DNA from: Salinivibrio kushneri
GTDB lineage: Bacteria; Pseudomonadota; Gammaproteobacteria; Enterobacterales; Vibrionaceae
Direction of reading: 5' to 3'
Assembly: GCF_027286325.1 (NCBI RefSeq)
Contig: NZ_CP114588.1
Coordinates: forward strand, 2,071,317 to 2,135,316
Length of the DNA stretch: 64,000 nt
Both the position numbers and the translations under genes were made by a program. The notes under the pieces were generated by a model, which was not told the DNA's origin, ran no database searches, and saw only the letters and a list, made by a program, of their open reading frames with translations. This document shows, piece after piece, positions 8,526 through 18,125 of this stretch. Each line of letters opens with the position of its first letter. Position 1 is the first letter of the stretch.

Positions 8526-9776
8526 TTAGGCATACACAGGCAGGCGACGGCAAATCTCTTGGACTTTTTCTTTGGTCTCGGCAATCACTTGCTCATTGTT
8601 GATGTTATCCAAGACATCACACATCCAGTGGGCAAGCTGCTCGGCGTCTTGCTCGGTAAAGCCACGACGTGTAATCGCAGGGGTGCCCACACGAATGCCT
8701 GAGGTAACAAACGGACTGCGTGGGTCGTTCGGCACACTGTTTTTGTTCACAGTGATGTTGGCCGCGCCCAGTGCTGCATCCGCTTCTTTCCCGGTAATGT
8801 CTTTATCAATAAGGTCAACCAGCAACAGGTGATTATCGGTTGAGCCTGATACTATCTTGTAACCGCGAGCTTGGAAGCCTTTGACCATCGCGCGAGCATT
8901 ATCAATCACGCGTGCTTGGTAAGCCTTAAACTCAGGCTCCATCGCTTCTTTAAACGCGACGGCTTTACCCGCGATCACGTGCATCAAAGGGCCACCTTGG
9001 CCACCTGGGAACACCGCAGAGTTGAGCTTTTTGTAGATATCTTCACCGGCATTCGACAAGATCAAACCACCGCGAGGGCCCGCCAGGGTTTTGTGGGTAG
9101 TGGTCGTCACTACATGCGCGTGTGGCAATGGATCAGGATATACGCCAGCAGCAATCAGACCTGCGACATGCGCCATATCCACCAACAACCATGCACCGAC
9201 TGTATCAGCGATTTCACGCATGCGCTTCCAATCGACCACTTGTGAGTAGGCAGAAAAGCCACCGATGATCATTTTCGGCTTATGCTCTAGGGCCAGCTGC
9301 TCCATTTGCTCGTAATCGATCTTACCGGCTTCATCAATGCCATACGGGATCACATGGTAATGCTTACCAGAGAAGTTGACCGGCGAGCCATGAGTTAAAT
9401 GACCACCATGCGCCAAGCTCATACCTAGAACCGTATCTCCCGGGTTTAGCAGCGCCATATATACCGCACTGTTCGCTTGTGAGCCTGAGTGAGGCTGCAC
9501 ATTGGCATACTCACAACCAAACAGCTCACACGCACGCTCAATGGCGAGCGATTCTGCTTTATCTACGTACTCACAGCCGCCGTAATAACGCTTACCTGGG
9601 TAGCCTTCCGCATACTTGTTGGTCAGTTGAGAGCCTTGCGCTTCCATCACGCGTGGGCTGGTGTAGTTTTCTGACGCGATCAGCTCAATGTGTTCTTCCT
9701 GACGAGCCGTTTCTTCTTCAATGGCGGCGAACAGCGCTGGATCATAGTCCGCGATATTCATGTCACGCTTTAGCAT
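8526..9776 (-). CDS. glyA: Serine hydroxymethyltransferase
   Basis: GlyA is the PLP enzyme that interconverts serine and glycine and supplies methylene-tetrahydrofolate for purine synthesis. The 416-residue protein begins [12 protein letters not shown] and is close to the Escherichia coli enzyme throughout. The PLP lysine lies in [16 protein letters not shown]. An in-frame start seven codons upstream is less likely, because GGAGAG sits eight bases before the ATG chosen here. A PurR-like box about 180 bases upstream fits the known PurR control of glyA, and a leader hairpin lies between them. Confidence 0.97.
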   Translation of the reverse strand: MLKRDMNIADYDPALFAAIEEETARQEEHIELIASENYTSPRVMEAQGSQLTNKYAEGYPGKRYYGGCEYVDKAESLAIERACELFGCEYANVQPHSGSQANSAVYMALLNPGDTVLGMSLAHGGHLTHGSPVNFSGKHYHVIPYGIDEAGKIDYEQMEQLALEHKPKMIIGGFSAYSQVVDWKRMREIADTVGAWLLVDMAHVAGLIAAGVYPDPLPHAHVVTTTTHKTLAGPRGGLILSNAGEDIYKKLNSAVFPGGQGGPLMHVIAGKAVAFKEAMEPEFKAYQARVIDNARAMVKGFQARGYKIVSGSTDNHLLLVDLIDKDITGKEADAALGAANITVNKNSVPNDPRSPFVTSGIRVGTPAITRRGFTEQDAEQLAHWMCDVLDNINNEQVIAETKEKVQEICRRLPVYA

Positions 9777-9823
9777 TTGTCTCTCCTGACTTAACATTGG
9801 CGGGCAATAACCCCAAAACCGAA

Positions 9824-9851
9824 TGCTAGGGCGCTTTCAAGGCCCCTAGCA
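9824..9851 (-). repeat. Inverted repeat in the glyA leader
   Basis: TGCTAGGG and CCCTAGCA form a perfect eight-pair stem 48-75 bases upstream of the glyA ATG. It is not followed by a U-run in the glyA direction, so it is not a simple attenuator. It may be a stabilising or processing hairpin in the 5' leader. Confidence 0.5.
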
Positions 9852-9957
9852 AAAACGAGTGCTGGTGTGATGGCTTCGATCACCCCTTGGCTTAGTCGCC
9901 TTAACATGACAAATCAAAGCGATTAAGCCAAGGAAAGTTGTTGATTACAGCCACTTT

Positions 9958-9973
9958 ACGCAAACGTTTCCGT
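9958..9973. promoter_or_regulatory. PurR operator upstream of glyA
   Basis: ACGCAAACGTTTCCGT differs in one position from the ideal palindrome ACGCAAACGTTTGCGT bound by PurR with hypoxanthine or guanine. glyA is a known PurR target in Escherichia coli. The box lies just downstream of the likely start of transcription. Confidence 0.85.
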
Positions 9974-9992
9974 TACCGCCATGACTGCGTTT

Positions 9993-10021
9993 GCTATTCT
10001 ACAAAAAATCCATCCTGTCAG
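9993..10021 (-). promoter_or_regulatory. Probable glyA promoter (hexamers uncertain)
   Basis: On the minus strand CTGACA (10016-10021) is a good -35. Candidates for the -10 are AATAGC at 17 bp spacing and TAGAAT at 14 bp spacing, neither ideal. Transcription would begin near 9985, so the PurR box would cover the start of the transcript. Confidence 0.35.
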
Positions 10022-10165
10022 GTAGCCTGTGCCACACTTTTTTCTTTCCCAGCAATCGCAGCACAAGAACGATACCGAGCACGCAAGGTGTAAAGGTTTT
10101 ACAGCTAAGTATCATAATGCTGACATCCTGCAATCAAGTTATTTACCTAGCCGGCTTTCTCTTAA

Positions 10166-10177
10166 CGCCAATTGGCG
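10166..10177. repeat. Perfect 12 bp palindrome, possible operator
   Basis: CGCCAATTGGCG lies in the 520 bp glyA-YitT intergenic region, 120 bases upstream of the YitT-type gene and 38 bases before a terminator. I do not recognise a regulator for it. Confidence 0.4.
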
Positions 10178-10214
10178 ATAAAATCCGCGCCCGATTATCC
10201 CATTAACTTTTTTA

Positions 10215-10246
10215 CCGCCGGCCCGCTGGGTTTTGGCGGCCTTTTT
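10215..10246 (+). terminator. Intrinsic terminator with no annotated gene upstream
   Basis: CCGCC (10215-10219) pairs with GGCGG (10235-10239), with an inner CCC/GGG pairing, and CCTTTTTG follows. The nearest gene on the left, glyA, runs away from it, so on the plus strand it would end an unannotated transcript or attenuate the YitT-type gene 50 bases downstream. Confidence 0.5.
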
Positions 10247-10296
10247 GTTGTTATCTCGTTTTGTTGTTGTCACGCTAATAAGTAGGGAGAAGCCGT

Positions 10297-10914
10297 GTGA
10301 GTCAGTATCAACACAGCTTTAAAGAAGACATTATTGCTATCGCCTCAGGCGCGTTTTTAGTCGCCCAGGGGGTGTTTTTTTTGCAACAAGCCGGACTATT
10401 AACCGGCGGAACCACAGGTCTTGCCTTGTTGGTCAGCCAGTTTACAGACCTATCGTTCGGTACTTTGTATTTTCTGTGTAATTGCCCGTTTTATTTAATG
10501 GCTTGGTTTCGTATGAGCCCGCGCTTTGCTGTGCGTAGCCTACTCGCCGGTGGTGCGGTATCGGTGATGGCCGATCATATTGCCTACTTTTTTCAAATCA
10601 CCTGGCTGGCTCCCGCCTATTGCGCGGTCATAGGTGGCTTGCTGATGGGCGTCGGCATGTTGATGATCTTCCGTCACAATGCCAGCTTGGGCGGCTTTAA
10701 CGTCTTGGTGCTCTATTGTCAGGACAAGTTTGGGATCTCGGCAGGAAAACTGCAAATGGGCATCGACTGCACCATCCTGGCGTTATCTTTCTTCCTCATC
10801 GACCTCAATCTCTTGATGTGGTCGGTGGTTGGCGCGATTGTGCTCAATTTAGTCTTGGCGATGAATCATAAGCCCGGGCGCTATCAGGCGCATCCTGCTA
10901 ACCCCGGCGCTTGA
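10297..10914 (+). CDS. YitT-family integral membrane protein
   Basis: The 205-residue protein has about six hydrophobic segments and the family pattern SGAFLVAQGVFFLQQAGLLTGGTTGLALL near the N-terminus, with NASLGGFNVLVLYCQDKFGIS in the middle. This matches the short YitT/YczE-like membrane family without the C-terminal DUF2179 domain. Its function is not established. The start is GTG at 10297, chosen because AGGGAGA lies seven bases upstream; another GTG two bases earlier is out of frame. It is monocistronic: a terminator candidate lies before it and a clear terminator after it. Confidence 0.85.
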   Translation: MSQYQHSFKEDIIAIASGAFLVAQGVFFLQQAGLLTGGTTGLALLVSQFTDLSFGTLYFLCNCPFYLMAWFRMSPRFAVRSLLAGGAVSVMADHIAYFFQITWLAPAYCAVIGGLLMGVGMLMIFRHNASLGGFNVLVLYCQDKFGISAGKLQMGIDCTILALSFFLIDLNLLMWSVVGAIVLNLVLAMNHKPGRYQAHPANPGA

Positions 10915-10961
10915 GCGACCTCTCAACGCCAATCAATCTAACAACACGGCGCAAAACAACA

Positions 10962-10986
10962 AAGCCAAGCACGATGCTTGGCTTTT
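10962..10986 (+). terminator. Intrinsic terminator between the YitT gene and glnB
   Basis: AGCCAAGCA and TGCTTGGCT form a nine-pair stem around CGA, followed by TTTTT. It ends the plus-strand YitT transcript 48 bases after the stop. It may also act weakly on glnB from the other side. Confidence 0.85.
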
Positions 10987-11017
10987 TGCTACTGCTCGTA
11001 TTCGCTTATAGCGCGTA

Positions 11018-11410
<393 letters not shown>

Positions 11411-11463
11411 TCAAATTGTATCGCAGCAGGATAAAAAATCATCCATCGATTCACGCATAACAC

Positions 11464-11489
11464 GAAAAAGCCGCCAAACGATGGCGGCT
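11464..11489 (-). terminator. Intrinsic terminator of purL
   Basis: On the minus strand AGCCGCCA pairs with TGGCGGCT through a short loop and is followed by TTTTC, 18 bases after the purL stop. Confidence 0.85.
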
Positions 11490-11506
11490 GATATCCTATT
11501 TCGCGG

Positions 11507-14500
11507 TTAACCTAGGGTCACTCGTGCGTTGCGGAACATACGCATCCACGCACTGTCTTCGCCCCAATCATCGGGGTGCCAAGAATTAGCGACGGTACGG
11601 AATACCCGCTCAGGGTGCGGCATCATAATAGTGACGCGGCCCGACTCAGTGGTCAGCGCGGTAATGCCATCTGGTGAGCCATTCGGGTTGGCAGGATACA
11701 CTTGTGTTGGCTGGCCGTGATTATCGGTGTAACGCAGCGCCACCGTGCCTGACGCCTCAATAGCCGCCAGATGTTCTGAATCACGCACCTCAACGCGTCC
11801 CTCACCATGCGATACCGCAATGGGCATCCGTGATCCCGCCATCCCAGCAAAGAAGGCGGAGGGGCTTGATTGCACTTCCACCATGCTAAAGCGCGCTTCA
11901 AAGCGCTCCGACTCGTTACGAACAAATCGTGGCCAGTGTGCGGCGCCTGGGATCAGTTCATGCAGGTTCGATAGCATCTGGCAGCCATTACACACGCCAA
12001 GTGCCAAGGTGTCTTCACGCGTAAAGAAGTCACTGAATTGATCGCGTGCACGGCTGTTAAACAGAATTGATTTCGCCCAACCTTCACCAGCGCCTAACAC
12101 GTCACCGTAAGAGAAACCACCACAGGCCACCAGCCCTTGGAAACCGTCCAAACTGACGCGTCCTGAGAGAATGTCACTCATATGAACGTCCACAGCGTTA
12201 AAGCCAGCACGATCGAAGGCGGCGGCCATTTCCACATGCGAGTTCACGCCTTGCTCACGCAAAATAGCCATCGTCGGTTGTTGACCGGTAGCGATATATG
12301 GCGCAGCAATATCTTGGTGCACATCAAAACTCAGGCTGGCGTGTAACCCAGGATCGGCCGCCTGCTTGGCGTCAAACTCTTGACGAGCGCAGTCCGGATT
12401 ATCGCGACGCGCTTGCATTTGGTAGGTAGTTTCAGCCCAAATCTGACGCAGGTGCTGGCGACTGGCGTGATAGATAGGCGCCTCACCGTGACGCAAGATA
12501 ATCTCATCGCTATCACTTAGGCCGCCAATTAGGTGACTGCATGCGGTTAATTGATGTTCATCCAACACCGCATTAACACGCTCGAGATCTTGCGCTGCCA
12601 CTTGGATCACCGCGCCCAGTTCTTCGTTAAACAGCACCGACAAGGCATCGTCGCCTAAACGGGCGATATCTACGTCGATACCGGTGTGACCGGCAAACGC
12701 CATTTCCGCCAAGGTGACGAACAGTCCGCCATCGGCTCGATCGTGATACGCCAGTAACTTTTGCTCTGCTACCAAGGTTTGCATCGCATTGAAAAAACCT
12801 TTTAGGCGGGCGCTGCTGGTGACATCGGCAGGCTTATCGCCCAACTGGTGATAAACCTGAGCCAACGCGGTCGCGCCCAGACGCTGCGCCCCCTCACCGA
12901 GATCAATCGCGATCAGGTGGCTGTCGCCTTTATCAGTACGCAGTTGTGGGGTCACGGTACGACGCACATCTTCCACGCGGCCAAAGGCGGTGATAATCAG
13001 CGACATCGGCGCGGTGACGGTTTTGTTTTCACCGTCTTGCTGCCACTGGGTTTTCATCGACATCGAGTCTTTACCCACCGGAATGGTCAGTGACAGCTCA
13101 GGACACAGCTCCTCGCCCACGGCTTTAACCGCTTCGTACAAGCCGGCGTCTTCGCCCGGATGACCTGCCGCGGACATCCAGTTCGCAGACAGTTTAATGT
13201 TAGTCAGGCTACCAATATCGGCACAGGCGATATTGGTAAGTGCTTCGCCGACCGCCATACGGGCAGAAGCAGCAAAGTCGAGCAAGGCCGCAGGCGTTCG
13301 CTCACCCATCGCCATCGCCTCGCCGTGATAGCTGTCATAGCTGGCTGCCGTTACCGCGCAGTTGGCGACCGGTACCTGCCAAGGGCCGACCATTTGGTCA
13401 CGCGCAACCAGTCCAGTCACCGAACGGTCACCGATGGTGATCAAGAAGGTTTTCTCCGCCACCGCTGGCAAGCGTAAAACACGCTCACAGGCTTCCGGCA
13501 GCTCAATGCCTTGGGTGTTAAGTGCGGTACCTGTCACTTGCTGACGCGTGACATCCCGATGCATTTTGGGCGCTTTCCCCAGCAAGATATCCATCGGCAT
13601 GTCGATGGGGGTATTGTCGAAGTGGCTATCTTCAAGCGACAGATGACGCGCATCGGTGGCCTCACCAATCACCGCGTACGGCGCCCGTTCACGCTCGCAC
13701 AAGGCTTCAAAAAGCGCCATATTTTCCGGTTTAACCGCCAAGACATAACGCTCTTGTGACTCGTTACACCAAATGGCGAGCGGACTCATTCCCGGCTCAT
13801 CATTAGGAATGTCACGCAAGTTAAAGCGTCCACCGCGGCCGCCATCATCGACCAACTCTGGCATCGCATTGGACAGGCCACCTGCGCCCACATCGTGGAT
13901 AAAGGCAATCGGATTGTCCTCACCAAGTTGCCAGCAGCGATCAATCACCTCTTGGCAGCGACGTTCCATTTCTGGATTCTCACGCTGTACCGAGGCAAAG
14001 TCTAAGTCTTCCGCAGACTGACCTGACGCCATGGACGATGCCGCCCCGCCGCCAAGGCCGATGTTCATCGCCGGGCCACCTAATACAATCAGTTTGGCCC
14101 CCACATCAATCTCATCTTTTTGTACATGGCCGTCGCGGATGTTCCCCATCCCACCAGCGATCATGATGGGTTTGTGATAACCACGCACTTCCTCACCGGC
14201 ATGCGAGGTCACCAATTGCTCATAGGTACGGAAATAGCCCAGCAAGTTAGGTCGGCCAAATTCGTTGTTAAACGCCGCGCCACCTAACGGGCCTTCCAGC
14301 ATAATATCGAGCGCAGTGGCAATGCGCTCAGGCTTGCCATAATCGCGCTCCCACGGCTGAATAAAGCCCGGAATTTTGAGGTTAGAGACGGAAAAACCGA
14401 CCAATCCTGCTTTGGGTTTGCCCCCGACACCGGTCGCCCCCTCGTCACGAATCTCACCGCCAGAGCCGGTCGCCGCGCCTGGCCAAGGTGAAATCGCAGT

Positions 14501-15397
14501 AGGATGGTTGTGGGTTTCCACCTTCATCAAAATATGAGCCGGCTCATGGTGATATTGATAAGTGTGGCTGTCAGGGCTGGGGAAAAAGCGCCCAACGTTT
14601 GAGCCCGTCATCACGGCTGCGTTGTCTTTATACGCCGACAACACGTTATCTGGGGTTTGCTCATAGGTGTTTTTGATCATCTTAAACAGCGACTTAGGCT
14701 GCTTTTCACCATCAATGGTCCAGTCGGCGTTGAAAATTTTGTGTCGGCAATGCTCTGAGTTGGCTTGCGCAAACATCATCAGTTCGATGTCGTTAGGATT
14801 ACGCCCCAGCTGGGTGAAGTTCTCGACCAGATAGTCAATTTCGTCTTCTGCCAGTGCCAACCCTAAGGCTTGATTGGCCTCGACTAAGGCGGCGCGGCCA
14901 CCTGAGAGAATGTCTACGCTATGCATCGGCGCAGGTTCCGCTTGCTCGAACAGCACCGCGGCAGCCTCAAGCTCACTGAACACCGTTTCCATCATCCGGT
15001 CGTGCAACAATCCGATTAAGGTCGCGTGTTGCTCACTCGTCAGGGAGGCAGATAACTGAATATAGTACGCCGTCCCGCGCTCTAAGCGTTTAACCGCGTC
15101 CAGGCCGCAGTTATGGGCAATATCGGTCGCCTTCGAGGACCATGGAGACAAGGTGCCCGGACGTGGGGTCACAAGAAACAGCGTCCCCTCCGGGGCATGC
15201 GGTGGTAAGGTTGGTCCGTAAGTCAGTAGCTTTTCGAGCTTCTCGCGACTGGCGCCATCCAAAGGCTGATGCAAATCGGCGAAATGAATAAACTCAGCAT
15301 ACAGTGCCGTGACAGGTAACTGGTGTGCTTGGCAGCTCGCCAGTAATTTGTTGACACGAAACTCAGACAGTGCGGGGGAACCACGCAAAATATCCAT
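11507..15397 (-). CDS. purL: Phosphoribosylformylglycinamidine synthase
   Basis: PurL converts FGAR to FGAM with glutamine and ATP, the fourth step of purine synthesis. The single 1296-residue chain is the long gammaproteobacterial form. It has an N-terminal PurS-like part, two AIR-synthase-like halves (for example [20 protein letters not shown] and [11 protein letters not shown]) and a C-terminal class I glutaminase with [13 protein letters not shown] and the triad His/Glu in [10 protein letters not shown]. The start [14 protein letters not shown] fits the family; the open frame extends 58 codons further upstream without homology. Regulation by PurR is likely from the upstream box and promoter. 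Confidence 0.97.
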   Translation of the reverse strand: MDILRGSPALSEFRVNKLLASCQAHQLPVTALYAEFIHFADLHQPLDGASREKLEKLLTYGPTLPPHAPEGTLFLVTPRPGTLSPWSSKATDIAHNCGLDAVKRLERGTAYYIQLSASLTSEQHATLIGLLHDRMMETVFSELEAAAVLFEQAEPAPMHSVDILSGGRAALVEANQALGLALAEDEIDYLVENFTQLGRNPNDIELMMFAQANSEHCRHKIFNADWTIDGEKQPKSLFKMIKNTYEQTPDNVLSAYKDNAAVMTGSNVGRFFPSPDSHTYQYHHEPAHILMKVETHNHPTAISPWPGAATGSGGEIRDEGATGVGGKPKAGLVGFSVSNLKIPGFIQPWERDYGKPERIATALDIMLEGPLGGAAFNNEFGRPNLLGYFRTYEQLVTSHAGEEVRGYHKPIMIAGGMGNIRDGHVQKDEIDVGAKLIVLGGPAMNIGLGGGAASSMASGQSAEDLDFASVQRENPEMERRCQEVIDRCWQLGEDNPIAFIHDVGAGGLSNAMPELVDDGGRGGRFNLRDIPNDEPGMSPLAIWCNESQERYVLAVKPENMALFEALCERERAPYAVIGEATDARHLSLEDSHFDNTPIDMPMDILLGKAPKMHRDVTRQQVTGTALNTQGIELPEACERVLRLPAVAEKTFLITIGDRSVTGLVARDQMVGPWQVPVANCAVTAASYDSYHGEAMAMGERTPAALLDFAASARMAVGEALTNIACADIGSLTNIKLSANWMSAAGHPGEDAGLYEAVKAVGEELCPELSLTIPVGKDSMSMKTQWQQDGENKTVTAPMSLIITAFGRVEDVRRTVTPQLRTDKGDSHLIAIDLGEGAQRLGATALAQVYHQLGDKPADVTSSARLKGFFNAMQTLVAEQKLLAYHDRADGGLFVTLAEMAFAGHTGIDVDIARLGDDALSVLFNEELGAVIQVAAQDLERVNAVLDEHQLTACSHLIGGLSDSDEIILRHGEAPIYHASRQHLRQIWAETTYQMQARRDNPDCARQEFDAKQAADPGLHASLSFDVHQDIAAPYIATGQQPTMAILREQGVNSHVEMAAAFDRAGFNAVDVHMSDILSGRVSLDGFQGLVACGGFSYGDVLGAGEGWAKSILFNSRARDQFSDFFTREDTLALGVCNGCQMLSNLHELIPGAAHWPRFVRNESERFEARFSMVEVQSSPSAFFAGMAGSRMPIAVSHGEGRVEVRDSEHLAAIEASGTVALRYTDNHGQPTQVYPANPNGSPDGITALTTESGRVTIMMPHPERVFRTVANSWHPDDWGEDSAWMRMFRNARVTLG

Positions 15398-15434
15398 GTG
15401 CGTACGTCTCTCGTTAGCGGTAAATGAAAGGGGT

Positions 15435-15474
15435 ATACCCAAGTTATCGCATCTTGGCACCATAACTTGGGTAT
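15435..15474. repeat. 13 bp perfect inverted repeat in the purL leader
   Basis: ATACCCAAGTTAT (15435-15447) and ATAACTTGGGTAT (15462-15474) are exact inverted repeats with a 14-base spacer. The segment resembles the palindromic intergenic repeats with a GTATACCCAAG core that are common in Vibrio and Photobacterium genomes. It lies in the roughly 200 bp leader of purL. There is no U-run, so it is not a terminator. Confidence 0.7.
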
Positions 15475-15609
15475 CACCACCGGCATTGCCGCAATGGTTG
15501 CTCTCTCCGTTATCGTTAACGCTGATTCCCAGGGCAGACCTCCCAAGTGCTCGGAGGTTTCGCCACGCCACACGCGCTTTAATACTGGCGTTTTGCCTAG
15601 GCGGCCGCC

Positions 15610-15638
15610 ATTATAGGGGAAAACTGTCACCGACAACA
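15610..15638 (-). promoter_or_regulatory. Promoter of purL
   Basis: The minus strand has a perfect TATAAT (15610-15615). At 17 bp spacing the -35 is poor (TGTTGT); TTGTCG at 15 bp is an alternative. The PurR box lies directly upstream. Transcription would start near 15603, giving a leader of about 206 bases. Confidence 0.6.
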
Positions 15639-15644
15639 CACCTG

Positions 15645-15660
15645 ACGCAACCGTTTGCGC
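15645..15660. promoter_or_regulatory. PurR operator between purL and mltF
   Basis: ACGCAACCGTTTGCGC matches the PurR palindrome at 14 of 16 positions. It lies just upstream of the purL -35 region and also close to the start of mltF. It could therefore affect both divergent genes. Confidence 0.75.
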
Positions 15661-15702
15661 AAAAAATTTTCCCTCTATCGGTCTGACGTCTATTCACGTA
15701 GA

Positions 15703-17319
15703 ATGACGCGTCTATCGATCATCGCTAGCCGTTTGATGCTGGCATGCAACAGTGAGCGACAGCCTTTGACACAGCGTGACTTTTCTTTGCGATCATGGAT
15801 GATTGGCCTAACGGTGCTTGTGCTTAGCCTCGCCGTCACAGGCTGTGATTGGACCTTCGACGATCGTACCGTTCTAGAAAAAATCCGAGACCGTGGCGTT
15901 TTAAGAGTCGGGACACTCAACAACGAGCTCTCATACTATATTGGTCCTGACGGCCCCACCGGGCTGGATTACGAGCTCGCCTCTCGGTTTGCCGATGAGC
16001 TTGGGGTTAAGCTAGAGATGGTGCCCACTTATACACTTTCCGGCCTCTTTCCAGCTCTTGAACGCGGCGACGTGGATCTGATTGCCGCAGGCCTTACCAT
16101 TACCGACCAACGTTTAGCCCAGTTTCGCCCTGGTCCTGCCTATTACTTTGTCAGCCAGCAAGTGGTGTATAAAAAGGGACATTGGCGCCCGCGCGATGTC
16201 GATGACTTTGACCGAGAGAATGCCATTATGGCGGTGGTGGAAGACTCTAGCCACGACCTCACCTTGCAAGCGCTAAAACAAGATCACCCCGATCTCAGCT
16301 GGAAAGTCGTGCAGGACGCCGACGATGATGAGCTACTTAAACAAGTTGCAGACGGTGAGATTGACTTTACCATTGCCGACTCTGTCGATATTGCCTTGAT
16401 GCAACGCACCCACCCAGATATTGCCGTTGCCATGGCCCTCAGTGAAGACGAGCCTGTAGCTTGGTTTATGAAAAAACAAGGCGACAGCAGCGCCTATGCC
16501 TTAATGGTTAACTTTTTTGGTGAGCTTAACCAAACTGGCGAATTGGCTATCTTAGAAGAGAAGTATTTTGGTCACGTTGATCAATTTGATTACGTCGATA
16601 CCCGCGCCTTTTTACGGGCACTAGAGAGCAAATTACCCAAGTGGGAGCCGCTCTTCAAAAAGCACGCCAACGATTTTGACTGGCGCCTGCTCGCCGCCTT
16701 GTCGTATCAAGAATCGCATTGGAACCCTCGGGCAATCTCGCCCACTGGGGTGCGCGGTATGATGATGCTTACCCTGCCGACCGCCAAATCAGTGGGCGTG
16801 CGCAATCGTCTCGACCCAGAGCAAAGCATTAAAGGCGGCTCGCTCTACCTGCAACGTGTACTTGATCGTGTGCCTGACAGTGTCAATCCACACGAGCGCA
16901 TTTGGTTTGCCCTCGCCTCTTATAACATTGGTTTTGGCCATATGATGGACGCACGCCGACTTACAGAAGCTCAAGGGGCCGATCCTAACTCTTGGAGCGA
17001 TGTAAAACAGCGTCTGCCATTGTTAGCCAAGCGCCAGTATTACACCCAAACACGCTATGGTTACGCACGTGGCTACGAAGCGCTTAGCTACGTCGAGAAT
17101 ATTCGCCGCTACTACCAAAGTATTCTAGGCTATGAGAAGGCACACATAGAATCTCTCGACAGCCAACAAGTTGAAGATCTCGGTGGTCTGCAGACGATCG
17201 TCGCCCCTGACGAGCCGTCGGATGATGCCTCCGAGAATGCAACCGAGCAAGCGCCTGACCCGGCGTCATCACAGTCAGAGGATAACTCGACACCGCAATT
17301 AGACACGCAACCGCAATGA
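15703..17319 (+). CDS. mltF: Membrane-bound lytic murein transglycosylase F
   Basis: MltF is a lipid-anchored enzyme that cleaves peptidoglycan to 1,6-anhydro products. It has a family-3 solute-binding domain (from RDRGVLRVGTLNNELSYYIG to the FGHVDQFDYVDTRAFLRA junction). An SLT domain with catalytic Glu in YQESHWNPRAISPTG follows. The lipobox LAVTGC follows a hydrophobic core preceded by an unusually long n-region. The start is uncertain: the ATG at 15703 is used here, the frame is open upstream to a TTG inside the PurR box, and later ATGs exist at 15736 and 15799. The last 40 residues are an acidic, low-complexity tail. The small ORF downstream is probably co-transcribed. Confidence 0.9.
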   Translation: MTRLSIIASRLMLACNSERQPLTQRDFSLRSWMIGLTVLVLSLAVTGCDWTFDDRTVLEKIRDRGVLRVGTLNNELSYYIGPDGPTGLDYELASRFADELGVKLEMVPTYTLSGLFPALERGDVDLIAAGLTITDQRLAQFRPGPAYYFVSQQVVYKKGHWRPRDVDDFDRENAIMAVVEDSSHDLTLQALKQDHPDLSWKVVQDADDDELLKQVADGEIDFTIADSVDIALMQRTHPDIAVAMALSEDEPVAWFMKKQGDSSAYALMVNFFGELNQTGELAILEEKYFGHVDQFDYVDTRAFLRALESKLPKWEPLFKKHANDFDWRLLAALSYQESHWNPRAISPTGVRGMMMLTLPTAKSVGVRNRLDPEQSIKGGSLYLQRVLDRVPDSVNPHERIWFALASYNIGFGHMMDARRLTEAQGADPNSWSDVKQRLPLLAKRQYYTQTRYGYARGYEALSYVENIRRYYQSILGYEKAHIESLDSQQVEDLGGLQTIVAPDEPSDDASENATEQAPDPASSQSEDNSTPQLDTQPQ

Positions 17320-17326
17320 GGACAGC

Positions 17327-17488
17327 ATGGTTCCAAGAAAACGGCTGGTGAAACAGAGCTTTCGCAAAAACAATATTTCATCCGCTAATCGGCGTAAGCG
17401 TATGCGCCAAAATATGCATAAAAAGGTGCTTTGGCGACAACGTGCCTTCGCGATTCGTGAATTTGCCGCCTTTGATGATGCGTTTTAG
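17327..17488 (+). CDS. Small, very basic hypothetical protein (53 residues)
   Basis: An ATG eight bases after the mltF stop opens 53 codons beginning MVPRKRLVKQSFRKNN. GAGGA (17318-17322) is well placed as ribosome site and itself overlaps the mltF stop. The N-terminal 40 residues are rich in Lys and Arg; the end, FAIREFAAFDDAF, is acidic and hydrophobic. The TAG overlaps the convergent tadA stop by four bases. I do not recognise a family. The tight spacing, good ribosome site and biased composition argue for a real gene, but conservation is unknown. Confidence 0.5.
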   Translation: MVPRKRLVKQSFRKNNISSANRRKRMRQNMHKKVLWRQRAFAIREFAAFDDAF

Positions 17489-18027
17489 GACACCTTGCCT
17501 GAGTCAGGCAAACACGGTTGAGATTGACGGGCTGCTTTTTTAGCGGCCTTTTTTTCGGCGCGACGACGGCGGAAAAAGGCTTGCAGTTGCGCACGGCATT
17601 CCGCTTCTAGCACTCCCCCCTCACTTTTCACATGGTGATTCACACCGTCATAGCTGAGTAAGTTCATTACCGAGCCGGCAGCCCCCGTTTTGGGATCGGG
17701 CGCGCCAAAATAAACCTTTCTGACACGGCCATGCACTATCGCCGCCGCACACATGGGGCAAGGCTCTAATGTCACATAAAGATCCGCGTCCAATAAACGA
17801 TAATTGCCCAGCACTTGGCCGGCTTGGCGTAATGCCATGACTTCGGCATGGGCGGTGGCATCATGCTGGGTAATGGTTCGGTTCCACCCCGTGCCCACAA
17901 CTTCACCTTGATACACCACCACGGCGCCGACAGGCACTTCACCCTCTTGTTCCGCCTTGTCTGCTAGGTGGATCGCTTGGCGCATATAAACGTCGTGCTC
18001 GCTATCCGACGCGTGTGGATCTTTCAT
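17485..18027 (-). CDS. tadA: tRNA-specific adenosine deaminase
   Basis: TadA deaminates A34 of tRNA-Arg(ACG) to inosine and is essential in most bacteria. The 180-residue protein has the zinc site HAE (His60-Glu62) and PCPMC (Cys90, Cys93), with the proton-shuttling Glu62. The ATG at 18027 is preceded by AGAGG at six bases; an upstream in-frame TTG (18048) is less likely. The C-terminus, after QLQAFFRRRRAEKKAAKKAARQ, is a basic tail. The end converges with the small ORF after mltF and overlaps it by four bases. The mltF-tadA neighbourhood is conserved. Confidence 0.96.
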   Translation of the reverse strand: MKDPHASDSEHDVYMRQAIHLADKAEQEGEVPVGAVVVYQGEVVGTGWNRTITQHDATAHAEVMALRQAGQVLGNYRLLDADLYVTLEPCPMCAAAIVHGRVRKVYFGAPDPKTGAAGSVMNLLSYDGVNHHVKSEGGVLEAECRAQLQAFFRRRRAEKKAAKKAARQSQPCLPDSGKVS

Positions 18028-18078
18028 CCCAACCTCTGTGACTAACAACCTAATACGCCCTCAGTATACGATACAAAT

Positions 18079-18101
18079 AAGCCGGCTCGAAGGCCGGCTT
18101 A
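18079..18101 (-). terminator. Hairpin terminator of the AbgT-type gene
   Basis: On the minus strand AAGCCGGC and GCCGGCTT form an eight-pair stem with a six-base loop, followed by an imperfect T-run (ATTTG). It lies between the AbgT-type stop and tadA. Confidence 0.65.
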
Positions 18102-18125
18102 AGACACTCAACGCGCAACAGCGTA

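Noticed and set aside
9777..9957. Glycine riboswitch in the glyA leader
   Set aside because: The conserved paired aptamer motifs are absent; there is one simple hairpin.
9991..10206. 71-codon plus-strand reading frame before the orphan terminator
   Set aside because: TTG start without a ribosome site, no recognisable domain and no codon bias; the region is better treated as non-coding.
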